Under the pieces are notes generated by a model. The model searched no databases. It was not told the DNA's origin and worked only from the letters and a program-made list of their open reading frames with translations. Position numbers and translations under genes: made by a program. A DNA stretch of 64,000 nt from contig NZ_FMAF01000012.1 in NCBI RefSeq assembly GCF_900094565.1, positions 115,579 to 179,578 on the forward strand, given 5' to 3'. How positions within the stretch are numbered: the stretch's first letter is position 1; every line of letters starts with the position of its first letter. This document shows positions 41,287 through 51,038 of the stretch, piece by piece. Source of the DNA: Martinezella lusitana. Lineage in GTDB: Bacteria; Pseudomonadota; Alphaproteobacteria; Rhizobiales; Rhizobiaceae.

Positions 41287-42966
41287 TTATCTTATAAAGA
41301 CCCGCTTTCGCAAGCGCTTCAATAAGCCGTGGAGCATAAAAATGCCATCGACAATGCGCGGATACTGTGCAAGTTTGGTTACAAGCAACTGCTCTCGAGA
41401 GAGATGCACGGCTCCAAAAGTGGGTATCTGCACAGGTGCTGGCGCTGCGCTGGCGTGCCGCTTCATCCAGAGATATGCAAAGGGATAGGAAGAGCGCAAG
41501 AATTCGCCCTGGATTGCAATCTCGACAAGTGGCCCCGCGTCGGCGGACAACTGTTTTAGAGTTGTTCGCAGGTAACCGCCTAGTCTCCTTAAGAAAAAGA
41601 CGCGAGCGCGCGCGACCAGCCTAAATACAAAGACCCTTTCGCTGAGCGCACCGCCCTTATGATCGTTAAAAACGGAACGGAAGATTCCGATTGGCATAAC
41701 GAAGGAAGCCAGCGGGATGATCCCGCCGGAAACGATATCTTCGATGGTTTCGGTCTTCCACCCCTCAATGAGCCTAGGCTCGAGCTCAGCGTCCTGTCTC
41801 TTGCTTTCGAGAACTGCATAATTCATGTCGAGGACAGCGACGACATTCTCGACACCCGCGCCTAAGACATGAAATTGGCGCGCGTCCCGAACGTAATTTG
41901 GGAACAACGACGTCGTAGCATCAAGAAAGGAAACCAGCCCAGACGTCGGCAATAGCGCGGCTATTTCATCGCCGCATCCCATTAGCACATCTTCGGAAGA
42001 TACGGTCGTCGCCGGATGTGCTGACAAGATGCGAATGTCAACAAACATGCCGAAGTAGCTGCACTCCAGCTCCAAAGATTTGCGTAGTCGGTCTGAACAG
42101 AGCACGATCACCTGTGACGGTTTATCAAACTGACCGCAAACGCTGAGCAATGCCTCCCCGAAGCTGCTTTCGCTCGCATCGTCACAGCGTAAAACGAGCG
42201 TGACGTCTTGTAACGTGCGATGATGGAACAGGCGAGCCAGCGTAGACTCTACCTCTTGTTTGTAGAAATCACGCGTTACGCCGGGTTCTACATCGAGTTC
42301 TACCGGGCCCATCGACGTTACAATTGTCTTGTTGCCATAAACTCTTCCTAAATCCCGACCAAGCGCGTCAGAACGTTCCTGCCATTCCGCGACATTACCC
42401 TGACCAAGATGTCGGAGGGGAAGATTGATGACGAAAACGGGTAAGCTCTGGGACCAAGAGCGGATGCAAAGCAACGTGTCGTAGTGATGGAAGCCCCGAT
42501 AATCCTTATTGAAGTCGAAAACGAGATCCTTGTGGATTACGAGCAGGTGACCATCAAGGTGTACGGCTGGCAACGGATATGGGAAGGGATAGAGAATTCC
42601 GTGATAATCAACCATATTTCGAACGATTTTGAAATATGGATAGCTGACGCCCGCTGGACCTAGCAGTCCCCAGGCCAAGCCGGCCTCTTCGATAAAGGCA
42701 ATCTGCTCGATCAACCGATGCAGGAAATCCTCCGCGAAATAGATATCTGCATGCATAATAAGCAGATGCTTGCCTGGATGGCGCTCCCTCACCTGCTCCA
42801 AATATGTGAAGTAGTCGAGCTGAGAATTGTGGTTGACGACGAGATCGACTGTGATCGCGCTTCTTATTCGCCACTGGTCGAGGCACTCTAATGTCGCCGC
42901 CGTTGCTTGATGGTGCTCTCCAACAAGAATGGAAAGCACGAAATCATCGAGTGATATGGATATCAA
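41287..42966 (-). CDS. Large glycosyltransferase-like protein, possibly two GT-A domains
   Basis: A 559-residue protein. The N-terminal third resembles a GT2-type domain (VLSILVGEHHQATAATLECL, then LLIMHADIYFAEDFLH as a DxD-like site, HADIYF). A second repeat-like region follows around residues 255-360 (LVLRCDDASESSFGEALLSV, then LVSFLDATTSLFPNY), which could be another nucleotide-sugar domain. The C-terminal 120 residues are basic and hydrophobic (VFVFRLVARARVFFLRRL), suggesting membrane association. I do not recognise a named family. It overlaps the upstream glycosyltransferase stop and lies 45 bases before rfbF. Confidence 0.7.
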   Translation of the reverse strand: MISISLDDFVLSILVGEHHQATAATLECLDQWRIRSAITVDLVVNHNSQLDYFTYLEQVRERHPGKHLLIMHADIYFAEDFLHRLIEQIAFIEEAGLAWGLLGPAGVSYPYFKIVRNMVDYHGILYPFPYPLPAVHLDGHLLVIHKDLVFDFNKDYRGFHHYDTLLCIRSWSQSLPVFVINLPLRHLGQGNVAEWQERSDALGRDLGRVYGNKTIVTSMGPVELDVEPGVTRDFYKQEVESTLARLFHHRTLQDVTLVLRCDDASESSFGEALLSVCGQFDKPSQVIVLCSDRLRKSLELECSYFGMFVDIRILSAHPATTVSSEDVLMGCGDEIAALLPTSGLVSFLDATTSLFPNYVRDARQFHVLGAGVENVVAVLDMNYAVLESKRQDAELEPRLIEGWKTETIEDIVSGGIIPLASFVMPIGIFRSVFNDHKGGALSERVFVFRLVARARVFFLRRLGGYLRTTLKQLSADAGPLVEIAIQGEFLRSSYPFAYLWMKRHASAAPAPVQIPTFGAVHLSREQLLVTKLAQYPRIVDGIFMLHGLLKRLRKRVFIR

Positions 42967-44258
42967 AAGCTACTCCCGAATCTAAGAAATCGCCGCAGAC
43001 GGACGCGTAGGGAAAGAGCAGCTCTTTTCAAGAAAAACAAAAATCCATGACGATTGTAAGTGTCTCTCAGCAAAAATGAGAAGGTCCCGCGCCCACGTAG
43101 ATCAATGGCAGGTTGGTTTGTCTTGCTATCCTTATCGGAATGAGCCGCAGCGCGCAGTGCAGCCTCCAGCTCAACGGCACTCTTTTCCCAGCTAAAACCT
43201 GCTGCAAAGGCCCGTGCATGTGACGCCAACCGCTGTCGCAAGTTCCTATCGTTGGCAAGCAACAATAATTTCTTCAGCAAGTCCTCAGCGCTATCAACGA
43301 GAATACCCGTCTCGTTGTCGCAAACGACCTCGGTATGAGGGCCAAGTTTGTATGCCATCACGGGCGTGCCCTGATACTGAGCCTCGAGCAGGGGCAAATT
43401 CAACCCTTCCCAATGTGACGTACTGACGAAAATGTCACTGCCAGCAAATGCCGCCCCCATGCGGCTAGCCGGTAGATTGAGACAACACTCGATGCCGCGG
43501 GAACGCAGCAATTTCGCCTCGTCGTCTCCTCCTCTGCCAACAACGACAAATCGAAGCGTCGGCTGCTGGGATCTTGCGCGAGCGGCAAGCTCGAGAAATT
43601 CTGAGAACCCCTTATATGGCTGTTCGTCATTCTTGGCCTGAACACGCCCAACCCAGAGCACAAGGACACTATCGGCTTCAAGTTCCAGATCCTCCCGGAA
43701 CTTGCGAGCTTGTTCAGGTGTCGCTCTTTGGTAGTGATCACAGCCGAGATAGACGACTTCTGACAAGCCGCGCAATCTTTCCGGTAACCAGTTCTGGATA
43801 CTGCGGGAAATGCATAGGATCTTGTCCTGAGCACGAAGTTTGGGAAATACGTTCTTGAAACGATATGAAACGGAAGCGTCAAGATTGCGCCCAATTTCCA
43901 GTCCAAAAAAACGAGCCGGCGGAGTTCCGTATTCGATAGCCACTACAGGGGAGCGCAACAACGGCATGACGTCATAGAATGGCGACGTATTGACGACCCA
44001 GACATCATTGTCAGACCGGTTGAAATAATCCGCCAGGACCACTGTGTTGCGGGAAGCGGAGCTGGTCATGGCAACTTCTTTTTCAGCCGATAGGTCGATC
44101 ACATTGTAGGGTCGGGGAACGGAACTATCGAGCCGCTGACAAAAAACGCTAACATCGTAGCCTCTTTTGGTGAGGAAGCACGCATACTCATGCACTACGA
44201 GATCGACACCGTAGCCCAAAAGCAATCTTTCCGTCAGAAAGCCAATCTTCAAGGCCAT
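42963..44258 (-). CDS. GT4-family glycosyltransferase
   Basis: A 431-residue GT-B enzyme: N-terminal KIGFLTERLLLGYGVDLVVHEYACFL, then in the C-terminal half VLWVGRVQAKNDEQPYKG, and the donor-site motif STSHWEGLNLPLLEAQYQG (E-x7-E), typical of GT4. It would add a sugar from a nucleotide donor during assembly of the polysaccharide at the cytoplasmic face. ATG 44258 is chosen (AGAGGTG upstream); an in-frame TTG lies two codons earlier. Overlaps the next gene by ATGA. Confidence 0.88.
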   Translation of the reverse strand: MALKIGFLTERLLLGYGVDLVVHEYACFLTKRGYDVSVFCQRLDSSVPRPYNVIDLSAEKEVAMTSSASRNTVVLADYFNRSDNDVWVVNTSPFYDVMPLLRSPVVAIEYGTPPARFFGLEIGRNLDASVSYRFKNVFPKLRAQDKILCISRSIQNWLPERLRGLSEVVYLGCDHYQRATPEQARKFREDLELEADSVLVLWVGRVQAKNDEQPYKGFSEFLELAARARSQQPTLRFVVVGRGGDDEAKLLRSRGIECCLNLPASRMGAAFAGSDIFVSTSHWEGLNLPLLEAQYQGTPVMAYKLGPHTEVVCDNETGILVDSAEDLLKKLLLLANDRNLRQRLASHARAFAAGFSWEKSAVELEAALRAAAHSDKDSKTNQPAIDLRGRGTFSFLLRDTYNRHGFLFFLKRAALSLRVRLRRFLRFGSSF

Positions 44259-44282
44259 CCGCAAACACCTCTGTTGTAGGAC

Positions 44283-45455
44283 TTATAAGGCCTGAGCATA
44301 GACTTGCATCAAGCGATCAAGATGATGATCCCACGAGAAATTTCTGCTTCGCATCAGACCGTCAGCCCTCATCTTGTCAGCATTTGCAGGAACATGCACG
44401 ATCGCTTCGATTGCCTTTGCCGTGCCTTCGATATCAGATGGTGAGACCAGAGCTCCCGCATCCCCAATAACCTCCGGCATAGATGATGTGTCAGAGCAGA
44501 TCACGGGGCATCCCGATTTCATGGCTTCCAAAATAGGCAGACCAAATCCTTCATAAAGGGAAAGATATAGAAAGCAGTCCGCATGATGGTATAGGGATGG
44601 CAAGTCCGCCAGATCGGCAAAACCGGTAAAAATCACGCGGTCCGCAAATCCACATTTTGCAAGATAATCTTTCAGATCGTCGTTCTTCCAACCCCACATT
44701 CCCGTACAGACCAAGACATAGGGCTCCTTCGGATTCGCACGAATGAACGCGCCAAACGCATCCAGGACTTGCTGGAAGTTCTTTCGCGGTTCAATTGTCG
44801 ATACCGACAATAAGTAGCGATGACCTGGCGGAATGCCGAACTTCGCGAGAAACGGCTCGCGCTCAGAGAATATACCCCGATCGAAAATCGGATCAGCATC
44901 GATATAGTTCACGCTCACTTTGTCTGGACTTACATCGGCATGATTCAAAAGATCATTTCTTGTCGCTGCAGAAATGCAAAATACATGATCGAAGTCCGCC
45001 AAACGCTTCATTTTCATGCGTTCTTTTGTGATGTTCAGTTCCTCATGAAATTGAGGAAATAAGGTCGTCGTTAAGTCGAAGTAAGTAATCGCATTGAACC
45101 TCGTCTTTGACGGAGGCTCAAAAAACCAGTCAATGCAATGATAAACATCAGAATGCTCTGTCGCCTTGGCAATTGCCGAACCGAGGCCTGGCATATAATT
45201 TCGAAAGGAATTTCCGGCCCACTTACGTCGGATTTTCTCGACGATAGTTTCTTTATTCCCCTCCAAGATGGCAACGACGTCGCCGCGTTGCAGAAACGCT
45301 GCAATCTCCGGGTCCGTAACATTACGATCCCCTATAAGAATCCTGAAATCTTCAGGAGCAAGGCGTTCACGATAGCCGCGAGCAACGGCATAACCATAAT
45401 TTACTATGCCGGTGCGTGGAAATCTGAGGGCATAGCCGTCAAATGAGATCTTCAA
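44283..45455 (-). CDS. GT4-family glycosyltransferase
   Basis: A 390-residue GT-B enzyme with the GT4 hallmarks: FDHVFCISAATRNDLL, YLLSVSTIEPRKNFQQVLDAF, ADCFLYLSLYEGFGLPILEAM (E-x7-E) and CPVICSDTSSMPEVIGDAG, as in mannosyl- and rhamnosyltransferases of O-antigen loci. It sits 18 bases before the next GT4 gene and nine bases after a GT2 gene, inside the same operon. Donor and acceptor are unknown. Confidence 0.9.
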   Translation of the reverse strand: MKISFDGYALRFPRTGIVNYGYAVARGYRERLAPEDFRILIGDRNVTDPEIAAFLQRGDVVAILEGNKETIVEKIRRKWAGNSFRNYMPGLGSAIAKATEHSDVYHCIDWFFEPPSKTRFNAITYFDLTTTLFPQFHEELNITKERMKMKRLADFDHVFCISAATRNDLLNHADVSPDKVSVNYIDADPIFDRGIFSEREPFLAKFGIPPGHRYLLSVSTIEPRKNFQQVLDAFGAFIRANPKEPYVLVCTGMWGWKNDDLKDYLAKCGFADRVIFTGFADLADLPSLYHHADCFLYLSLYEGFGLPILEAMKSGCPVICSDTSSMPEVIGDAGALVSPSDIEGTAKAIEAIVHVPANADKMRADGLMRSRNFSWDHHLDRLMQVYAQAL

Positions 45456-45464
45456 TGGCGTACC

Positions 45465-46424
45465 TCAGATCAGATTGGGTCTCATGTCAGAATATAGGCC
45501 AAAATCAAGGATATCAATTCTGGGATGGCTTTGGGCAAAACGCTCGATTCTTGGCTTAATAGCCTCGAGCTGAGCAAGTGCAGCTTCCTTCGTATGGCGC
45601 GCAATCCACTGATTATCCCAGAACAATTTCATCTTGGATGCAAGTGCCCCTTCGTTCGCCGAAAAATACTTCCATGTGAGGATCAGATGGCTCAATGCCA
45701 TGTTGAATTCATGAGTGGCCACCGAATGAGAATTGTAGCGTGCCTCGAAGATACCGCGCGTCATGTGTGCAACAACGGCATCGTGACGATAGAGACACAA
45801 TCCCCCATCCAGCCAGGCTCGCCAGCTAAGATCGACATCTTCGCAATAAAGGTAGATCGCCTCGTCGAACCCTTTCGCGCGCTCAAAAAAAGCAGCGGAG
45901 ATAAGTATGCAGGCCCCGCTGCACCAATTGACCTCCAGCGTCTCGTGGTCAAAGGCCCTTGGCGGATTTTCGATTGGAAACTGTCGGGCTTCGACGATAT
46001 TTGCGCGACCGGCACTACTGATGAAGGTCGAATATAGCTTATCGAGAACATCGGGCATGAGGATCATGTCCGGATTCATGGTTATGAACGCGTCAAAAGG
46101 CTCGACCAGTTTCTTCGTGTACTCTCTCCAAATCAAATTCTGCTTTTCGCCATAGCCGCAATTTCGGTCTATGATGATCACATTCGCCATAAAATGATCG
46201 CTTGAGAGCGCCTTAACTCGCGCAATCGTAGCTGCCTGCACCGGCTCATATGCCACGATATTGGCAGTAAGTTTGTATTGCTTGCCAACTCCATTTTGCT
46301 GGCGCAGGGCAAGAACACAATCCTCGATGTAACGCTCGAACTCTACCGCATTCGACAATATTTGAACTGGAATATGGATCACGTCATACCAACCTTTAGC
46401 GACGCCCCTGTCGGAGCTTTGCAC
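45465..46424 (-). CDS. GT2-family glycosyltransferase (rhamnosyltransferase-like)
   Basis: A 319-residue GT-A enzyme: IIIDRNCGYGEKQNLIWREY, DAFITMNPDMILMPDVLDKL (the metal-binding stretch), NWCSGACILISAAFFERAKGFDE, YLYCEDVDLSWRAWLDGG (catalytic ED). This is the pattern of WbbL/RfbN-type transferases. Its start overlaps the upstream methyltransferase by 29 bases, so the genes are co-translated. Confidence 0.9.
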   Translation of the reverse strand: MQSSDRGVAKGWYDVIHIPVQILSNAVEFERYIEDCVLALRQQNGVGKQYKLTANIVAYEPVQAATIARVKALSSDHFMANVIIIDRNCGYGEKQNLIWREYTKKLVEPFDAFITMNPDMILMPDVLDKLYSTFISSAGRANIVEARQFPIENPPRAFDHETLEVNWCSGACILISAAFFERAKGFDEAIYLYCEDVDLSWRAWLDGGLCLYRHDAVVAHMTRGIFEARYNSHSVATHEFNMALSHLILTWKYFSANEGALASKMKLFWDNQWIARHTKEAALAQLEAIKPRIERFAQSHPRIDILDFGLYSDMRPNLI

Positions 46425-47475
46425 GCAGCCATTCGAAAAATGTCCGCGGGCGCTTGCTCTCTTCTACTCCAGCTGCGAGCGCAGCCAGCCTCTCCAATAT
46501 TTCGGCGTGCTGTATTGTGGTGGCCTGCATGACCTTATCTTCGATAGCGCCGAGGCGTGCCGCCGTTTCGCTTTCGATAGCATCAAGACGCTCCGCGATT
46601 TGCGCCCGCTCAAATTTTGAGGCATCCAAGTGTAAAAGTACGCCGGCGAGAATACCAAAAACGTGCTTATTGCTTATCAAATCGAGATCAGAATAAGGAT
46701 TGCCGTGTTGATCGTTTCGCAAAGCATCGCCCAGATTGAAACGCGCATTGTCTGCAACCGAAAACTGGTTTCCGGTCACAAGTCGTTTCCCAAGCGTAAC
46801 CGACGAGGCTGCCTTCTTTCGGACAACGCTCATAGAATTGAAAAATTCGACGGAAGATATCTTTGCAAGCTCGTCTTCAGCAATCGCAAAGCCGTAATGA
46901 TGCAGCATATCCTGCACAAGACGCGTCCTTGACTGCGAGATACCCCAATGTTCGAAATTAATAATATCCGTAAGAAGCTTGAAAAAGCTCATCGATGAGA
47001 ACGGATGAGCAAGACCACCTTCATACTCATACCAATAGCTACAATGCAGATCTTCGGCGACAAATAAACCGCCTTCACGCAGCTTTGGGAAATAGTGGCA
47101 GAACGCAGCGACGATGTCCTTAGAGGTGTGTGACCCATCATCAATGATGATATCGAACTCAGCTGAAATAGAATTTATACGCGCGGCCGCCTCAGCGGCG
47201 GACGCGTCACCGACGACTACCGATATGCGAGGATCACTGAAAACGAGCTCCCCGGACTTCGGGTCGATATCACATCCCACGATCTGCGTCGCGTTCGGGA
47301 AGTAGGCAGCCAAAACTTCTGTAAAGCCGCCATTCTGAATCCCGATCTCCAAAATTGAAATCGGTCGTTCGCGAAACGGCGCAAACAAATCCTCGTAAAC
47401 ATCCAGGTAAAGAGCCCATTTGTCCGAGGACTTTTCGCCGTTGGTGAAAATATGCTGTAGTGATTCATTTTTCAT
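46396..47475 (-). CDS. Class I SAM-dependent methyltransferase with C-terminal coiled coil
   Basis: A 359-residue protein. SAM-binding features: ISILEIGIQNGGFTEVLAAYF, IVGCDIDPKS, DIIIDDGSHTSKDIVAAFCHYFPKLREGGLFVAEDL. This type resembles cephalosporin-hydroxylase-like methyltransferases common in polysaccharide loci. The last 80 residues (FERAQIAERLDAIESETAARLGAIEDKV, split here) form a predicted coiled coil. It is the first gene of the long minus-strand operon; it may methylate a sugar or cap a chain, but the acceptor is unknown. Confidence 0.82.
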   Translation of the reverse strand: MKNESLQHIFTNGEKSSDKWALYLDVYEDLFAPFRERPISILEIGIQNGGFTEVLAAYFPNATQIVGCDIDPKSGELVFSDPRISVVVGDASAAEAAARINSISAEFDIIIDDGSHTSKDIVAAFCHYFPKLREGGLFVAEDLHCSYWYEYEGGLAHPFSSMSFFKLLTDIINFEHWGISQSRTRLVQDMLHHYGFAIAEDELAKISSVEFFNSMSVVRKKAASSVTLGKRLVTGNQFSVADNARFNLGDALRNDQHGNPYSDLDLISNKHVFGILAGVLLHLDASKFERAQIAERLDAIESETAARLGAIEDKVMQATTIQHAEILERLAALAAGVEESKRPRTFFEWLRAKLRQGRR

Positions 47476-48220
47476 TGACTAGAACCGACACGAGTACAAT
47501 TTGGTGCAACGCTTTTTCATCCTAAGCACACTTCCTGAAACAGCGTCTCCATGCACCCACCTTCAAGACATTACGAAACACCGCACGACACGACCATCTG
47601 CGACCATAACCAAATATTGCTCGTTGGGAAGCATAGAAGGTTCATTTCGGACACGACCTTAAACGCGAGCTCATGCGTATCCTATATTGTACCGGCGAAC
47701 TGAAGTTATCTGCAAACGCCGCTTTCGCCGTGGATAAGAGTCCCCGTCGTGTAAGATACTCGCTCAAATTTAGAGCGCATGTGATCGCAGAACGTTGACA
47801 ATTTCATGCACGTATCGGCCTTTCAGGGAAAAAATATGGCACTTTGAACTGGGCGCACCTTCGAGGGTTTAACAGCTTACAATATGTCTCAACCATGTCG
47901 GAAATGTGAATTGCTCTCGGCCACAAAGCGGTTCGCGGAATTGGTATGTAGGGTAGAGATCTGCCAACCTCGGTCGGTGCTGAATGGCAAAGTTTGGTCC
48001 CTCCGACTGACTGCTTAAGCAACTAGGAATATAACTCTGGGGCGCGTCGGATTTCATGTCCCTCTTCGAGAGAGCTCACAATATTGCAGCCGCGTCGCTC
48101 CAACCCTAGCATACGACAGCCAAGATCGTAAAAAACGCAGCTTTGCTAAAATGCGAGTAATCTTCTTCTGAATAAATTTGACCGCATCGGATTTCATGAA
48201 TCGCATTCATGGAGCCGAAT
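47476..48220 (+). other. Long AT-richer intergenic region upstream of the polysaccharide operon
   Basis: About 745 bases between two divergent starts. It must hold the promoter for the ten-gene minus-strand operon. The word TCGGATTTCATG occurs twice (near 48046 and 48188). Short open frames on the minus strand near 47804-48057 have no ribosome site or family match. No RNA gene or insertion sequence is evident. Confidence 0.4.
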
Positions 48221-48892
48221 ATGCGTTCATTCCTTGTTACTGCCAACTTTCTCTTCGTTGCCGGCCTGCTGTTTTCGACAGCGACCACAGCAAAACCCGT
48301 CGCGAATGCTACCACTGAGGCGCATCAGTTTGCCCGTATCATCACCGATGCCAGTGCGCCCATCGGCTGGACCGCCTTCTGCGCGGCGCAGCCTGCGGAA
48401 TGCGTGCCCGGCCAGGAGAGTGAAGAATTTGTCACGATCAACCAGGAGCGCTGGGCGCAACTGAAGCAGATCAACAGCCTTGTCAATCACGAGATCCGGG
48501 GCATCGGCGACAATGATCATTACGGAATCTACAAGCTCGGTATCATCAATTGGTGGACCTATCCGGACGACGGCGCCGGCAATTGCAACGACTATGTCCT
48601 TCTGAAAAAGAAGCTGCTTGTAGAAGCCGGCTGGCCGCGCTCGGCGCTGCTGTTAACCGTCGTCCTCGATACGCACAATGAGGGACATCTCGTTTTGATG
48701 GCCCGGACGAATGACGGCGATCTGATCCTCGACAATCTAACCGACTCCATCAAGACCTGGGCAGGGGCCGGCTATACGTTCATCAAGCGCCAATCCGCCG
48801 CCAATCCGAAAAGCTGGGTCCGGCTGGAATCGGGCCGCACGCCGGAAGAACTCGCCATGACCAGCAAGGCGCTGACGGCTCATTCGCAGTGA
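48221..48892 (+). CDS. Bacterial transglutaminase-like cysteine protease (BTLCP)
   Basis: A 223-residue exported protein (signal peptide through TTAKPVA). The triad of the BTLCP family is visible: Cys in GNCNDYVLLKK, His in NEGHLVLMA and Asp in LDNLTD. In other bacteria (LapG) such periplasmic enzymes cleave surface adhesins under cyclic-di-GMP control; whether this one does is unknown. ATG 48221 has GGAG five bases before it; an upstream in-frame ATG at 48209 overlaps that site. Its 3' end overlaps the convergent gene by 13 bases. Confidence 0.85.
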   Translation: MRSFLVTANFLFVAGLLFSTATTAKPVANATTEAHQFARIITDASAPIGWTAFCAAQPAECVPGQESEEFVTINQERWAQLKQINSLVNHEIRGIGDNDHYGIYKLGIINWWTYPDDGAGNCNDYVLLKKKLLVEAGWPRSALLLTVVLDTHNEGHLVLMARTNDGDLILDNLTDSIKTWAGAGYTFIKRQSAANPKSWVRLESGRTPEELAMTSKALTAHSQ

Positions 48893-49221
48893 TTTTCGAA
48901 CCAATAGGTGTCAACAAGGCTTTTGCCGTCCTGGTCCAATATGGCGAAATCGCCGGGTATGATGACAAAAAAACGCTCCGCTTCCGGAGTGCTTTCCCCT
49001 CCCGGGCCGGAAGTGCCATCAACGCGGCCGCAGACGACGAAACCGGGCATTTTCGAACTCGGCTTGGCGGCCAAGATGTGAATGGCGGAAGCCGGCACGT
49101 CGATGCGTCTCGCGACCGCGGCCTTCGCAAGAGCCGGAACATCGGCGATCGTCGGTACCGCCTCGCCCGGAGCTGCCACAAGCAAGATACCACCAGCCAT
49201 CAAAAGATGTTTCACGGGCAT
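48880..49221 (-). CDS. Small exported protein, function unknown
   Basis: A 113-residue protein with a signal peptide (MPVKHLLMAGGILLVAAPGEA). The mature part contains FVVCGRVDG and a final HCE, two cysteines that may form a disulfide. GGAGAGG directly precedes ATG 49221. It converges with and overlaps the BTLCP gene by 13 bases. No family recognised; the pattern 'FVVCGRVDGTSG' is typical of small periplasmic proteins of rhizobia, but I cannot assign a role. Confidence 0.65.
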   Translation of the reverse strand: MPVKHLLMAGGILLVAAPGEAVPTIADVPALAKAAVARRIDVPASAIHILAAKPSSKMPGFVVCGRVDGTSGPGGESTPEAERFFVIIPGDFAILDQDGKSLVDTYWFENHCE

Positions 49222-49414
49222 CCTCTCCAATAATCACCGGGCGGGTTTACAGCGCGCTCCAGCAGCACTGCTACGCGCCTCTGCAGCCGGAAGCTGATCT
49301 ACGGGAAGTTTATTGTGATTCGGCGGGCGAAAGAAGCACGTGTCCTTGCCTTCGCGAGCCGATCGAATATGAAGATCATCCCGGTGCCGGGGACTATTTT
49401 GAAAGCCATTGCGA

Positions 49415-50380
49415 ATGCGAACAAGCCTGTCGAAAACCCCTGCGCTTAGCTTCCTTGTCATTCTGATGCTGACAAGCGCCTGCTTCGGCCACGAATTGGT
49501 GCGGGTGCCTCCGGGCAATCGCAACAGCGTGCAGCCGCCGATACCTAATACATCGGCGTTGCGAGCGAGGGCTTTCGATACGACCTACGAGGACAAATAC
49601 CAGAAGATCGTCGGCGTGCTTCGTGAGGATAAAGACCTGATGGCCTCGATCAGGAAGGCCGCGCAAACCTATCAGATCGACCCCGTCCATATCGTCGGCG
49701 CGCTGGTCGGCGAACACACGTACAACATCACAATCGTCAACAGGGTGAAGTCCTATTATGTCAAGGCTCTTGCATATTCGCAGGCGGATTTCGCCTTCAG
49801 CTACAAGGGTGTGAGTGTCCAAGCCTTTGTGAAAAAGCCGGAATTCGCCCATTGCGAAGCCTTCACGGGCAGCGCCGAATTGTGGGAATGCCGCGACGAG
49901 ACCTGGGACAAGAGTTTCCGCGGTAGGGTCATCGACGGCGTCACCTATGAAAACATGACGTTCCAACGAGCTTTCTTCCAGCCCTTCTTTGCGGGACAGA
50001 CCTTTGGCCTTGGCCAGATCAGCCCGTTGACCGCGCTCGAAGTTACCGATCTCGTGCACGCCACGAGCGATTTGCCGAGATTATCAGCCGACGATCCGCA
50101 GGCAATCTACCACGACATCATGGATCCCGAGCGCAGCGTCGTCTACATCGCAGCGATCGTCAGGGATGCCATAGACGCCTACCGTGACCAGGGCTTCGAC
50201 ATCACGGACAATCCGGGGCTGACGGCTACGCTTTACAATGTCGGGCAGCCGCGTCGCCGGGCGCTGGCCTTGCGGCAGGCGGCAGACGCTGTCGGTGGCA
50301 AGAAGCTGCCTGAGGAGAATTACTACGGCTGGCTGGTCAATGACCGGCTATCGGAGTTGCGTGGATTGCTGGGACGGTAG
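49415..50380 (+). CDS. DUF1402-family exported protein, lytic-transglycosylase-like
   Basis: A 321-residue protein with a signal peptide (ALSFLVILMLTSACFG). IDPVHIVGALVGEHTYN and GQTFGLGQISPLTALEVTDLVHATS resemble the active-site Glu and the G-x-x-Q-I-S segment of lysozyme-like lytic transglycosylases, so a peptidoglycan-cutting fold is plausible. A C-terminal YNVGQPRRRA matches the YN-G element of that fold. ATG 49415 is used; an in-frame TTG is two codons upstream. The protein would act in the periplasm. DUF1402 proteins are known from rhizobia without a settled function. Confidence 0.75.
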   Translation: MRTSLSKTPALSFLVILMLTSACFGHELVRVPPGNRNSVQPPIPNTSALRARAFDTTYEDKYQKIVGVLREDKDLMASIRKAAQTYQIDPVHIVGALVGEHTYNITIVNRVKSYYVKALAYSQADFAFSYKGVSVQAFVKKPEFAHCEAFTGSAELWECRDETWDKSFRGRVIDGVTYENMTFQRAFFQPFFAGQTFGLGQISPLTALEVTDLVHATSDLPRLSADDPQAIYHDIMDPERSVVYIAAIVRDAIDAYRDQGFDITDNPGLTATLYNVGQPRRRALALRQAADAVGGKKLPEENYYGWLVNDRLSELRGLLGR

Positions 50381-50461
50381 AGGCAAACGCAGGCATGCCC
50401 GCATTTACCGCTGGCTAACGTCGCGCGGTTTAAGCTATCAAGCTGACGCGGCTCGTCATTA

Positions 50462-51038
50462 TCTTATTCTCGGCCCACGAGCGCTCATTTTGCCATTCAT
50501 GCCATCTCCCTCCTTCCCAGCTTAAACCGCATAATTTCGCATCCCATTCGGATACAGTTTGCGAGTGCATAATAGATGCCGACGAAGCCGGCGCTCGGAA
50601 TGACCTTGCGCGTTCGGGATTGGGCAAGCCCGAGCTCCATGGAAGCGCCAACATGGAATGGCGCGGCGTGATACGGATCTCCTTGCCGGTAATACCCGTG
50701 CGCTTGATCGTTTGCATCGCCCAATCGGCCCCTCTGCCGTCAAGCGCTGCAGGATGTTGGTCCAAGGATGACATTTGCGGGTGATCTCGGGATGATAGGC
50801 GAGCATCATCACTTTTGTGGACTTGAGCACCGCATTCTCCAGAAGGGCCGGATTGGCCAAACGCTGATGCAGCGCCGTGCTCGATGCGGCCAGCATGAGC
50901 ATGTCCGTGCGCGGGCCGCATGTCGTCGGCGAGACTCGGCTCGTTGAAACGCATCATAAACTGCGCGTTGTCCACGACTGTCGAAAGATCACTTTCCAGT
51001 TTTCCGTTACCAACAAGAACTGCGGTCTTGCGTGTCAA
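50462..51038 (-). pseudogene. Broken GT29-like (sialyltransferase-like) glycosyltransferase gene
   Basis: The minus strand encodes a GT29-type start (KTAVLVGNGKLESDL, DNAQFMMRFNEPS) in one frame. DMLMLAASSTALHQRLANPA through HPWTNILQRL follows in a second, GADWAMQTIKRTG back in the first, MELGLAQSRTRKVIPSAGFVGIYYAL in a third, and WHEWQNERSW in the first again. At least four frameshifts lie within 190 residues, near 50900, 50730, 50655 and 50540. The parts are in the right order, so the gene decayed in place. It probably belonged to a surface-polysaccharide system. Confidence 0.75.

Noticed and set aside
47804..48057. Small minus-strand frames in the long gap before the polysaccharide operon
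   Set aside because: No ribosome site, overlapping alternatives in two frames and no recognisable product.
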